DNA of 64,000 nucleotides, taken from NCBI GenBank assembly GCA_039969355.1, contig JBDVOA010000031.1:124001-188000 (forward strand), read 5' to 3'. Origin of the DNA: JL08 sp039969355 (GTDB taxonomy: Bacteria > Pseudomonadota > Alphaproteobacteria > Rhodobacterales > Rhodobacteraceae). Positions 51,689 to 60,733 of this stretch are shown here, piece by piece. Within the stretch, counting starts at the first letter, position 1; each line of letters begins with the position of its first letter. A model generated the notes under the pieces. That model was not told where the DNA came from. It ran no database searches and worked only from the letters and a program-made list of their open reading frames with translations. A program made the position numbers and the translations under genes.

Positions 51689-52516
51689 ATGAAAAAAATT
51701 GTTTTAACAGGAGCTGCGGGCAACCTTGGGGGGTATTTGCGCAAGTCATTATCGGACATGGCGGACAATCTGGTCTCCACCGATCTCGCGGGCGACGTTG
51801 GAGCTCTTTTCCCGGGCGAGAGCTATGTAAAGGCGGATTTAGCGGATTTGCCTGCAATGGTCGCGCTCTTGAAGGGCGCGGATATGGTTGTGCATTTTGG
51901 AGCCATCGGCGATGAGGCTCCATTTGATGCCGTTCTGCATTCCAACATGATCGGTGCCTATAACATCTGGGAGGCAGCCTATCAGAACAAAGTGCGCCGT
52001 GTCGTCTATGCAAGTTCAATTCACGCGGTCGGTATGCACCCCAAGAACAGCTTTATCGGCACTGATGTCGCCCATCGACCGGACACGTTCTATGGGCTGG
52101 CCAAATGTTTCGCCGAAGATCTGGCCAGCCTTTATTGGGAAAAGCGCGGAATTGAATCCGTGTGTATGCGCATCCTGTCCTGCACTCCCAAGGTCAACAA
52201 TGCGCGGGCGTTGGGGTCGTGGCTGTCTTATGATGATCTTGTGCATTTGGTCGAACGCGCCATTGACACGCCAACCACAGGGTTTTCGGTCGTCTATGGC
52301 GTGTCAAACAATGACCGCGCGACGGTAGACAACAGCGGCGCAACTTTTTTGGGGTACCGCCCGAGCGACAATGCGGAAGAATATGCCAGCGAAGTGCTGG
52401 GCAACAGCGAACCGATGGATCCACAGAATCCGGGCGATATGTGTCAGGGCGGTCCTTTTGCCGTGGTTCCATTGGGCGAAAGCGGCGTCGCATTACTGAA
52501 GAAGCGACAAGAATGA
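51689..52516 (+). CDS. NAD(P)-dependent oxidoreductase, uronate-dehydrogenase-like
   Basis: 275 residues from the ATG at 51689, with GGAGAA upstream. KKIVLTGAAGNLGGYLRKSL is the Rossmann start, YASSIHAVGMHP and DTFYGLAKCFAEDLASLYWE include the Ser and Tyr-x-x-x-Lys of the extended SDR type, as in uronate dehydrogenase (Udh). It would oxidise an aldose or uronate to a lactone with NAD. It follows the aldolase by 34 nt in the same direction, so it is probably part of the cluster. Confidence 0.88.
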   Translation: MKKIVLTGAAGNLGGYLRKSLSDMADNLVSTDLAGDVGALFPGESYVKADLADLPAMVALLKGADMVVHFGAIGDEAPFDAVLHSNMIGAYNIWEAAYQNKVRRVVYASSIHAVGMHPKNSFIGTDVAHRPDTFYGLAKCFAEDLASLYWEKRGIESVCMRILSCTPKVNNARALGSWLSYDDLVHLVERAIDTPTTGFSVVYGVSNNDRATVDNSGATFLGYRPSDNAEEYASEVLGNSEPMDPQNPGDMCQGGPFAVVPLGESGVALLKKRQE

Positions 52517-52547
52517 CATTAATATCATCTGACAAAGGATTGAAACC

Positions 52548-53249
52548 ATGGATAAACCCGTCGCAATAGTCGTTGGAGGTGGTTCGGGTATTGGCGCTGA
52601 CAGTGCCCGACACCTTGCCGAACTTGGTTATGATATCGCTGTGCTCTCCTCTTCAGGCAAAGGCGAAGCACTAGGCAATGAACTCGGCGGCATAGGGTTT
52701 ACCGGGTCGAACCTTGCACCAGATGATTTACAGGCATTTGTCGATGCGACGATGGATCGGTTTGGCCGCATCGATGCAGTGGTCAATTGTACCGGACATG
52801 GCCCCAAAGGCCCGGTCATGGAGATAAGCGATTCCGACTGGCATTTGGGTATGGATTACTATTTTCTCAACGTAGTGCGCATCACACGAATTGTATTGCC
52901 CATCATGCAGGCACAGGGCGGTGGATCGATCGTCAACATTTCAACTTTCGCAGCATTTGAACCAGATCCCGATTTCCCGACTTCTGCGGTATTCAGGGCC
53001 AGCCTTGCGACCTACACCAAGTTGTTCAGCACCAAATATGCCGCAGAAGGCATCCGGATGAACAACGTGCTTCCAGGGTTTATTGACAGCCTTCCAGAAA
53101 AGGAAGAACGCGTGGCACGGATTCCGGCCGGGCGTTACGCAAAGGTGCGCGAACTCTCCGAAACAGTCGCCTTTTTGGCGGGTTCTGCGTCGAGCTATAT
53201 CACCGGTCAAAATATCCGTGTGGACGGCGGTCTAACTGCGTCTGTTTGA
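52548..53249 (+). CDS. SDR-family protein with altered active-site Tyr and Lys
   Basis: 233 residues, start with AAGGA upstream. The cofactor loop GGGSGIGADSARHL replaces the usual TGxxxGxG, and NISTFAAFEPD carries the Ser. Where a classical SDR has Y-x-x-x-K, the sequence reads TSAVFRASLATYTKLFS, with Phe and Leu at the Tyr and Lys positions; the following KYAAEGIRMNNVLPGFIDSL is otherwise normal. So it may be a cofactor-binding but non-canonical enzyme, or use another proton donor. It is the last gene of the catabolic run, 31 nt after the Udh-like gene. Confidence 0.85.
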   Translation: MDKPVAIVVGGGSGIGADSARHLAELGYDIAVLSSSGKGEALGNELGGIGFTGSNLAPDDLQAFVDATMDRFGRIDAVVNCTGHGPKGPVMEISDSDWHLGMDYYFLNVVRITRIVLPIMQAQGGGSIVNISTFAAFEPDPDFPTSAVFRASLATYTKLFSTKYAAEGIRMNNVLPGFIDSLPEKEERVARIPAGRYAKVRELSETVAFLAGSASSYITGQNIRVDGGLTASV

Positions 53250-53369
53250 TCCGTTGTAACCAACATCTCTGCATGAAATTCGATCACAATCTGATAGCCC
53301 AATATTTTTTGTAGAGTATTTCGGACATCGCGATATCCTAACTGCATTGTATTTTGAAGGATTAGCACG

Positions 53370-54545
53370 GTGTCGCGAAGTTTGGTGGTGTGTCTTGACG
53401 GCACGGGAAATGAGATTGAGCAAAACGAGTCCAATATTCTTCGGCTTTACAAGTGCCTTTCCCGGACCGAGGATCAGATCGTTTATTACAGCACTGGCGT
53501 TGGCACCCTTGATACCCGGCCCTTTTCCCGGGCGTTCCTGACCAAACCCAAACTTGTTCTCGGGTTGATATTTGGCCTGGGTCTTGAGACCAATGTTCTG
53601 CATGCCTTTCAATTTTTGTGTGAAAACTATCGTGAGGGCGACAAGTTATATTTCTTTGGTTATTCGCGTGGGGCTTACACAGCTCGCGTGTTGGCAGGAT
53701 TCATCAATGACTTTGGCCTCATAGCGCCGCAGGAATTCCACCTGATTGCGCCGGTATTTCGCGCATGGCGGAAGATCACCAACCATGATCCCCGGGTAAA
53801 GCACGCCAAGCTACGTATGCTCGAAAAGGCTTTTGAAGTGCGCCATCCGCCCATTCGGTTTCTTGGTCTTTGGGATACCGTCAGTTCATTGATCCGCTTA
53901 AAGCTAGGAAGAGGCACGTTCATCCAGTTTGGCACCCATTCAAGTGTTGACGTGAACCCTTCTGTTAAGGCGGTGCGCCATGTGCTCGCAATTGATGAAA
54001 AGCGGCGGTTTTTCAGGCACCAATTCTGGGAAGAAGGGCAGACTTATTACGGCAATCGCTTTAAATCCAAGAACGACCCGCCGCCGCAAGACGTCAAACA
54101 GGTCTGGTTCGCAGGCACGCATACTGACGTCGCAGGAAGTGTGAATGAGTCCGAGGCCGGACTGTCCAAGCTCACCCTGCAATGGATGCGTCAGGAACTG
54201 GATGGTTTGGGTAAAGACCGGCTTGGTTTTCGCCAGATTACCTATGATCGCTATGTGCTCGGCAAAGAGGACAAGATCACAAAGAAGATGGATCTGGATA
54301 TATCAAAACCCGATTTCCGCGCCCCTCAACACGACAAGATGAGAAACGGATGGTTCCTGCTTGAAGTCCTGCCAAGGCTTCGGCGCCGGTCCCGCTGGCC
54401 AGAGCAAAAACAACTATTCGGCTACTACCTACCGCTAGGACAGCGTCGCTATATTCCGCCCGGATCTACCATCCATGAAAGTGCCCTGAAACGTCGAGAG
54501 GATTCTACCTTGCGGTATGATCCCGACAATCTACGCGACTTCTAA
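53370..54545 (+). CDS. DUF2235 alpha/beta-hydrolase-type protein
   Basis: 391 residues from a GTG with AAGGAT upstream. LVVCLDGTGNEIEQNESNIL at the N-terminus, the nucleophile elbow FGYSRGAYTARVLAGF and the WFAGTHTDVAGS acid/His region define DUF2235. Related proteins act as T6SS phospholipase effectors (Tle1), while stand-alone bacterial copies are common and of unknown function. No T6SS genes, signal peptide or VgrG-like neighbour are seen, so an effector role is not supported here. It converges with the RND operon, 12 nt between stops. Confidence 0.9.
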   Translation: MSRSLVVCLDGTGNEIEQNESNILRLYKCLSRTEDQIVYYSTGVGTLDTRPFSRAFLTKPKLVLGLIFGLGLETNVLHAFQFLCENYREGDKLYFFGYSRGAYTARVLAGFINDFGLIAPQEFHLIAPVFRAWRKITNHDPRVKHAKLRMLEKAFEVRHPPIRFLGLWDTVSSLIRLKLGRGTFIQFGTHSSVDVNPSVKAVRHVLAIDEKRRFFRHQFWEEGQTYYGNRFKSKNDPPPQDVKQVWFAGTHTDVAGSVNESEAGLSKLTLQWMRQELDGLGKDRLGFRQITYDRYVLGKEDKITKKMDLDISKPDFRAPQHDKMRNGWFLLEVLPRLRRRSRWPEQKQLFGYYLPLGQRRYIPPGSTIHESALKRREDSTLRYDPDNLRDF

Positions 54546-54557
54546 TGCGTGCCGGGA

Positions 54558-57500
54558 TCAGGCTGATTCTGCAGGCGCTGTCTTCTTGCTATATAGCGAC
54601 TTAACCCATTCACGCAGGACCTGCATGTTCACGTAGAGTACCGGTATCAGGATCACACCAACAAGGGTGGCTGCCAACATGCCGCCGAACACAGCGACGC
54701 CGATTGCCTTCTGGCTGGCAGCCCCTGCACCTGAGGCGGTGAGCAGCGATACAACCCCAAGCAGGAACGATAGCGCCGTCATCATCACGGCGCGGAACCG
54801 TTGATGCGCCGCTTCCAATGCCGCTTCGCGAATGCTCATCCCACCCGCACGGCTTTCCATCGCAAACTCAACAATCAGAATGGCGTTCTTTGATGCAAGA
54901 CCGATCAGCATCAGCATCCCGATTTGCGTGTAAAGATTGACATCGCTACCCACCGTCGCAACTGCCGCCAGCGCTCCAAATAGCGCGACCACAACTGACA
55001 GTAATATCCCGACTGGCATCGTCCAGCTTTCGTATTGCGCGACAAGAAACAAATAACCAAACACCACGGCCGCTATCAAAATCAGCGCGATCAATCCCCC
55101 TGCTGCTTGTTGTTGTTGCGCCGTGCCGGTCCATTCGTAGGAAAACCCCGGAGGCAATGCAGTTGTGGCCTCTTGCTCCAACACCTTAATGGCATCACCA
55201 GTCGACATACCCGGCGCCGGAACGCCGGTGACCGTAGCGGAACGGAACATGTTGTAGCGGTTAAGCAGCACCGGTCCCAAGACATTTTCCACATCAATCA
55301 GCGTGCCCAGAGGCACCATCTCGCCAGTGCTTGACCGGGCATAAAGACTTGAGATGTCCTCTACCTTGTCACGATAGGATCCATCGGCCTGTATCATCAC
55401 GCGATAGACGCGACCAAACAGATTGAAATCGTTTACGTAATACGACCCCATATAAGCTTGCAATGTCTGGAATACTTCACTGATCGGGACATTCAGTGTC
55501 TTGGCCTTCTCCCGATCCAGATCGATAAAGACCTTGGGTACGTTGGCTCTGAAGGTTGTGTAAGCTTGTCCGATCTCAGGTCGCTGATTGGCAGCGTAAA
55601 CCAAAGAGCCCAACGCACTTGACAGATCCTGAGCCGAGCCGCCACCAGTTTGCTGGACCTTCATCTCAACGCCGGCGCTCATCCCCAATCCTGAAATGGG
55701 GGGCGGGTTAAACGCAATGACGCTGGCCGCAGCCTCCTGAAACCCAATCGCCAGAATTTTTTGCAATATAGCTTCGGCGCTTAGGTCCGGCTCTTCGCGC
55801 TCTTCCCACGGATCCAGGTTGACGATAACCATCGCGCCGTTCGAAGCAGATCCGCTCAACATACTGTAACCGTTCACCAAAATCGTGTTGGCGACGCCCG
55901 GCACTTCCAATAGCTGGTCATTCAAGCGATCTGTCACTTTTTCGGTACGGTTCAGCGCCGCCGCATCAGGTAGCTGGACGTCTACGAACAGATAACCGTT
56001 GTCCTCGGTCGGCAAAAATCCTGCTGGAAGGGATTTTAGAAGCCCGCCGGTGCCAAGGACAAGCGCCAATATTCCGGCAAGTGCAATGACAGGCACGCGC
56101 ACCAATCGCCGCACGATGGCAACATAACCATTTCGGGTTGCCCCAACCACATCTTCAAACTTGGCCAGAAGCCCGCGTGGAGGCCCAGAACGGGCTTTCA
56201 GGATCATGGCGCAAAGCGCGGGTGATAGAGTCAGCGCATTCACCGAAGAAATTACCACCGCGATAGAGATTGTAATTGCGAATTGCGAATAGAGCCGCCC
56301 GGTAATACCGGGCATGAACGTAACTGGCACAAACACGGCGAGCAGGACCAATGTGGTTGCAATGACCGGGCCCGTGATCTGCCCCATAGCCTTGCGGGTC
56401 GCCTCCGGCGGGCTAAGCCCTTCGTCCGCAATCAGACGTTCGACATTTTCGACGACAACAATGGCGTCATCCACAACAATCCCGATAGCGAGAACAAGTG
56501 CAAACAATGAGATTGTGTTCAGCGACATTCCAAAAAGTAACAGAAACGCAAATGTGCCGATCAATGATACCGGAATGGCGACCGCTGGAATTATCGTGGC
56601 GCGCCAACTGCCCAGAAAGACGAACACCACCGACACCACTAATACAAAAGTCAACATCAGCGTTGAAACCACATCCTTAAGCGACTGTTCAACAAACTTG
56701 GTGCTGTTAAATGGCACCTCGTAGATCACATCGTCAGGAAAAGTGCGCGATAATCGTTCCAATTCGTTCAGGACACCCTCCGAGACGGCAAGAGCGTTTT
56801 CTCCGGGGGCCTGATACACGGCAAGAACTGTCGCCGGTTTGCCCTCATAACGCCCCGATACGTTGTAATAATCGGCTCCGAGTTCAACGCGCGCGACGTC
56901 ACGAAGACGAACAATGCTGCTGGCATTGCCGGTGCGCACAACGATGTTTTCGAATTCTTCTACCGTGGTGAGGCGGCCCTTGGTCGTAATCGTGTATTGG
57001 AATTGTTGGTCCGTTGGCACGGGTGGTGTTCCGATCTGTCCTGCCGAAACCTCGAGGTTTTGCTCTTGAATCGCTGCGATCAGATCACCTGGTGTGATAC
57101 CCAGGCCGGCCATTCTGTCGGGATCCATCCACATGCGCATGGCATACTCGAAACTGGTCAGCACATCCGCACGGCCTACCCCTTTGATGCGCGCCAGGGC
57201 GTCCTTCAGATTGATCGAAGCATAGTTTGATAGAAAGACCTCGTCATAGGTCTTGTCAGGTGAAACAAGAACTGCAACCAACAGCATATTTGTCGATGCT
57301 TTCTGGGTTACCACACCCGAATTGGTGACTTCGCTAGGCAGGGATGAAGTTGCTTGCGCAACGCGGTTCTGCACGTTTACCGATGCAATGTCAGGATCTG
57401 TACCAACCTCGAAGGTGACGGCCAGCGAGTAGGATCCGCTGTCGGTGCTATCCGATGACATATACATCATGTCATCAACGCCATTCACTTGCGCCTCAAT

Positions 57501-57695
57501 CGGAGCTGCCACCGTGTTCTCAACAGTTTCGGAATTCGCGCCGGTATAGTCTGCAGTCACATTGACGACAGGTGGTGTGATCTCAGGGAACTGCTCGACC
57601 GGCAAAACTGCAAATCCAATCAGTCCCATCAGAGTCAAAACCGTCGAAATGACCAGCGCCATCTTTGGGCGCGTAATGAAAATAGATGAGAACAC
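54558..57695 (-). CDS. RND efflux transporter inner-membrane permease (HAE1/AcrB type)
   Basis: 1045 residues, the standard AcrB length, with the usual 12-helix arrangement and two large periplasmic loops. The N-terminal FITRPKMALVISTVLTLMGL, the proton-relay region FALVLAIGIVVDDAIVVVEN in helix 4, and the second-half AILIVEFAMESRAGG are recognisable HAE1 blocks. It exports hydrophobic or amphiphilic compounds by proton antiport together with the adaptor encoded directly upstream, probably with a TolC-like channel encoded elsewhere. The ATG follows the adaptor stop by 3 nt. No repressor gene is adjacent. Confidence 0.95.
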   Translation of the reverse strand: MFSSIFITRPKMALVISTVLTLMGLIGFAVLPVEQFPEITPPVVNVTADYTGANSETVENTVAAPIEAQVNGVDDMMYMSSDSTDSGSYSLAVTFEVGTDPDIASVNVQNRVAQATSSLPSEVTNSGVVTQKASTNMLLVAVLVSPDKTYDEVFLSNYASINLKDALARIKGVGRADVLTSFEYAMRMWMDPDRMAGLGITPGDLIAAIQEQNLEVSAGQIGTPPVPTDQQFQYTITTKGRLTTVEEFENIVVRTGNASSIVRLRDVARVELGADYYNVSGRYEGKPATVLAVYQAPGENALAVSEGVLNELERLSRTFPDDVIYEVPFNSTKFVEQSLKDVVSTLMLTFVLVVSVVFVFLGSWRATIIPAVAIPVSLIGTFAFLLLFGMSLNTISLFALVLAIGIVVDDAIVVVENVERLIADEGLSPPEATRKAMGQITGPVIATTLVLLAVFVPVTFMPGITGRLYSQFAITISIAVVISSVNALTLSPALCAMILKARSGPPRGLLAKFEDVVGATRNGYVAIVRRLVRVPVIALAGILALVLGTGGLLKSLPAGFLPTEDNGYLFVDVQLPDAAALNRTEKVTDRLNDQLLEVPGVANTILVNGYSMLSGSASNGAMVIVNLDPWEEREEPDLSAEAILQKILAIGFQEAAASVIAFNPPPISGLGMSAGVEMKVQQTGGGSAQDLSSALGSLVYAANQRPEIGQAYTTFRANVPKVFIDLDREKAKTLNVPISEVFQTLQAYMGSYYVNDFNLFGRVYRVMIQADGSYRDKVEDISSLYARSSTGEMVPLGTLIDVENVLGPVLLNRYNMFRSATVTGVPAPGMSTGDAIKVLEQEATTALPPGFSYEWTGTAQQQQAAGGLIALILIAAVVFGYLFLVAQYESWTMPVGILLSVVVALFGALAAVATVGSDVNLYTQIGMLMLIGLASKNAILIVEFAMESRAGGMSIREAALEAAHQRFRAVMMTALSFLLGVVSLLTASGAGAASQKAIGVAVFGGMLAATLVGVILIPVLYVNMQVLREWVKSLYSKKTAPAESA

Positions 57696-57698
57696 GTG

Positions 57699-58850
57699 TT
57701 ACTGCCCCTCGCCCTGACCAGCCAGGATCGCATCGACTTCAACGCCGGGGCGGACTCGTTGCAACCCTTCAACAATCACGCCTTCACCTTCCTGTAAGCC
57801 ATCATTTACGATAATCGCTGTCTCTACCTGATCACCTGTGGTGATGTAGCGTTGCTCTACGGTTTGTTGCTGATTCACGACCAATACAAAGTCGCCCCGT
57901 TGATCTCGTTGAACGGCGGCCTGCGGCACCAATAATTTGATAGTGGTCTCGACCGCCTGTATACGCAAGTTCACGAACGCGCCGTCGACGATCAGTCGTC
58001 GAGTGTTCTCAAATTCTGCGCGGATCGATATTGTGCCAGTTGCCGGGTCTATCCGATTGTCAATAAAGACAATTTTGCCCGGCTTCTCCAGCTCAGAGCC
58101 ATTTGGCAGAATTGCATAAACATCCGGCGTTGTTTCGTTCTTTGTCAACCCTTCCGCGTTCGTACCAATTCTTTCAAGAATGTCGATTAATTGCTTTTCG
58201 CTTAGTGAAAAGTTCACATAGATCGGTGCCTCGCGCACCAAAGTGACCAATGCCGGTGTGGTAGGTCCGACAAGTTCTCCCACAGAAACGGTAGTGCGTC
58301 CGATACGTCCCGAAAAGGGCGCGTGAATTTCGGTATAACTCAGGTCCAGTTCAGCTTGTCGTATGGCGGCTTTCGCAGATTTCAGTGCCGCTTCTGCAAC
58401 TAGTTCATTGGCCCGCGCAATGTCTTCTTCAGATTGCGGCGTCGCATCCCGCGCGACCAACTTGCTCTTGCGATCTAGCTCAATTCTAGCCAGTTCAAGT
58501 TCCGCCTCTGCACGCGCGACATCTGCTTTTCGAGCGGACAATGTTGCCTCGTAGCTATCAGGCTCGATCCGAAACAGAATATCGTCCTTTTCGACGGCCG
58601 CCCCATTTTCGACCAGCGTTTCTTTGACGAACCCGCTGACCCGAGCCACAATTGCAACGGTGTTGATTGCCTCGCCCTTTCCAATGAAGATGGCCTCATC
58701 CGTGATTTCCTCGGAATAGGCCGCCGCAATGCTGACCTTTGGAGGTGGCGCTTCGCTCTGCGATGTCGCAGCGCTTGCCAGGATGACTGGCGAAGCAGCC
58801 AGAACCATAGCGAGTTTTCGTGCGATCTGGGTAATTTTCATAAAGCGCAT
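57699..58850 (-). CDS. RND efflux periplasmic adaptor (MFP) subunit
   Basis: 383 residues with a signal peptide (LAMVLAASPVILASAATS). The biotinyl/lipoyl half-motifs IVARVSGFVKETLVENGAAV and SYTEIHAPFSGRIGRTTVSV flank a helical hairpin (about residues 95-160), followed by the beta-barrel domain. No lipobox Cys is visible. It links the permease to the outer-membrane channel. Alternative ATGs at 58850 and 58841. First gene of the operon, 106 nt from the cyanophycin locus, which is transcribed in the same direction and lies upstream of it. Confidence 0.93.
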   Translation of the reverse strand: MRFMKITQIARKLAMVLAASPVILASAATSQSEAPPPKVSIAAAYSEEITDEAIFIGKGEAINTVAIVARVSGFVKETLVENGAAVEKDDILFRIEPDSYEATLSARKADVARAEAELELARIELDRKSKLVARDATPQSEEDIARANELVAEAALKSAKAAIRQAELDLSYTEIHAPFSGRIGRTTVSVGELVGPTTPALVTLVREAPIYVNFSLSEKQLIDILERIGTNAEGLTKNETTPDVYAILPNGSELEKPGKIVFIDNRIDPATGTISIRAEFENTRRLIVDGAFVNLRIQAVETTIKLLVPQAAVQRDQRGDFVLVVNQQQTVEQRYITTGDQVETAIIVNDGLQEGEGVIVEGLQRVRPGVEVDAILAGQGEGQ

Positions 58851-58956
58851 TTTCCTTTTGAACCGGTCAAATCCAACGAATCGTGTCTGGGTTAAAACTA
58901 GCGGGTTGATGCTAACTCGGGAAGTGACGCCACGGGTTTTCAGTGATTTAGCGTCG

Positions 58957-60717
58957 TTACTCCGCTGATGCGCGCCCGTCCCGCGCCTCTATCAACTCAA
59001 AAACCTGCTCACGCCCAGAAAGGACGAGTAACAGGGCTAAATCCCCCTGCCTCACCTCACTCAAAATGGCTTTAGCAGCCGCCAGCGGAGATCCCGCGTG
59101 CCTGATCTGATCTGCTGTCATCCCGGCACCTGTTGCCGCCTGTTCGATAAGGGCCGGTATCTCCCCCAATTCGCGCCCGCGTAAGTAATCTTGCAGTTCT
59201 GCGGTTACCAAGACATCAGGCTGAAACTGCAGCGCAGTTTTCGTAACACTGATTATGTCACTGTCAGAGCGATCTCCGGCATGGCTCAACATGATGAAGC
59301 GACGCTGGGAGGCAAGCCCGGACAGCGCCGTGCAAACCGCTTCGATCGAATGCGGGTTATGCGCAAAATCCACAAAAACGCGTGCACCATTGTATTCAAA
59401 TTCATTGCAGCGTCCCGGATTATCTCTTGGATCAGGTCGAAACTTCGAAAGCCCAGACTTGATCGCTGTCTCCGAGATACCCATCGCTTTTGAAACGCAA
59501 AGAGCCGCAAGAGCATTGGACACATTGTATTTCGCCGCACCGGACATAGTGATCGGTACATCTGACACCGAAATCAAAGGGATTTCGTTTTGGCCATCAA
59601 AGAAGACGAGCATCTGCCCTTCAAGGAAGGCGCAGCAGTGACCTTTGGCACGGGCCTCCGTGATCTTTGGGTTTTGCGGATCAAGGGAAAACCACCAGAT
59701 GGTTTTGTCAACATTGACCGCCTCCGCCACCACAAAACTTTCATCGGCATTCAGGGAAAGCACTCCATCCGATGCGAGAGTCCTGTGTACAGCAAATTTG
59801 GCCTGTGCGAGTTCGGGCACTGTGTTCACGCCGTACTGTCCCAAATGATCATTGGCTACATTTGTCACCACGGCTGCCCGGGCGCGACGTGTCGGAAGAC
59901 CACGGCGCAAGATACCACCACGGGCCACTTCAAGACAGGCAACCTCAAGCCTTGGATCGCGCAACAGCATGCGCGCGCCGCCGGGCCCGGAATAATCCCC
60001 ACGGTCCAGAATATCCGCCCCAACCCGCACAAATTCGGTTGAGGTCAGCCCCGAAACTTTGCCCGCCGCTTTGGCAATAGCGTCACACAACCGCGTCGTG
60101 GTGGTTTTACCGTTCGTGCCAGTAATAAAGGCGATGGGGACATCGTGCAGCGCATTCCAATCGACCTGATCCGGATCTGGCAGGTCGTCAAATGGCCAGA
60201 CTTTGCACCCTGTACCATGGCCGATCGAGATTTCATCGTCATCGCACAATACATCAATGCCGTGGACCTCGGCCGCTTCAATCAATCTGATCAGGTCCGG
60301 GTTTTCTTCACGTGCCATGGCCTGCCTTAAATCCTCGATCATAACGCCGAAATCACCTGGTTCTTCCCCCAACAACTCTGCCGCGCAAAAGTGCCAGGCT
60401 GTTTGAGTGACAAAAATGGCCGAATAAAGCTGGTCCATTGGTGCAGAAATGGCCAGATTGACACCGCCCTCAAAGCGGCGGGAGATCAGGCTTTCATTCT
60501 GCCAGCCTACCGCATCAAGGACCAGACGGGCGTGCCGGGTCCACAAATCGATTACAGCACCGGTATCGATTTCCTCAAAAAAGATGTCCAAAACTGCGCC
60601 GGGCTGATCCCACAATAATCCCGGTCCTGTCAGCCTGCGGGCATCCGATACCTTTATGTCGGGGTTTTGCGCACAATCGATTACCAGCGCATTTTCCAAT
60701 TCTTCAATGCGATCCAT
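58957..60717 (-). CDS. Mur-ligase-only cyanophycin synthetase paralogue
   Basis: 586 residues from the ATG at 60717, with GGAG 10 nt upstream; in-frame ATGs at 60783 and 60822 would overlap cphA. The N-terminal ~190 residues have no ATP-grasp motifs. From about residue 198 a Mur-ligase fold follows: PIAFITGTNGKTTTTRLCDA, CLEVARGGILRRGLPTRRA, ANDHLGQYGVNTVPELAQAK and FVDFAHNPHSIEAVCTALSG. These align with the C-terminal half of CphA. Thus it resembles the shorter CphA-like genes reported next to cphA in some proteobacteria, rather than the cyanobacterial CphA2 that keeps the ATP-grasp part. Role unknown; it is 16 nt downstream of cphA. Confidence 0.85.
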   Translation of the reverse strand: MDRIEELENALVIDCAQNPDIKVSDARRLTGPGLLWDQPGAVLDIFFEEIDTGAVIDLWTRHARLVLDAVGWQNESLISRRFEGGVNLAISAPMDQLYSAIFVTQTAWHFCAAELLGEEPGDFGVMIEDLRQAMAREENPDLIRLIEAAEVHGIDVLCDDDEISIGHGTGCKVWPFDDLPDPDQVDWNALHDVPIAFITGTNGKTTTTRLCDAIAKAAGKVSGLTSTEFVRVGADILDRGDYSGPGGARMLLRDPRLEVACLEVARGGILRRGLPTRRARAAVVTNVANDHLGQYGVNTVPELAQAKFAVHRTLASDGVLSLNADESFVVAEAVNVDKTIWWFSLDPQNPKITEARAKGHCCAFLEGQMLVFFDGQNEIPLISVSDVPITMSGAAKYNVSNALAALCVSKAMGISETAIKSGLSKFRPDPRDNPGRCNEFEYNGARVFVDFAHNPHSIEAVCTALSGLASQRRFIMLSHAGDRSDSDIISVTKTALQFQPDVLVTAELQDYLRGRELGEIPALIEQAATGAGMTADQIRHAGSPLAAAKAILSEVRQGDLALLLVLSGREQVFELIEARDGRASAE

Positions 60718-60733
60718 CAGCTCAGCGCTCCGA

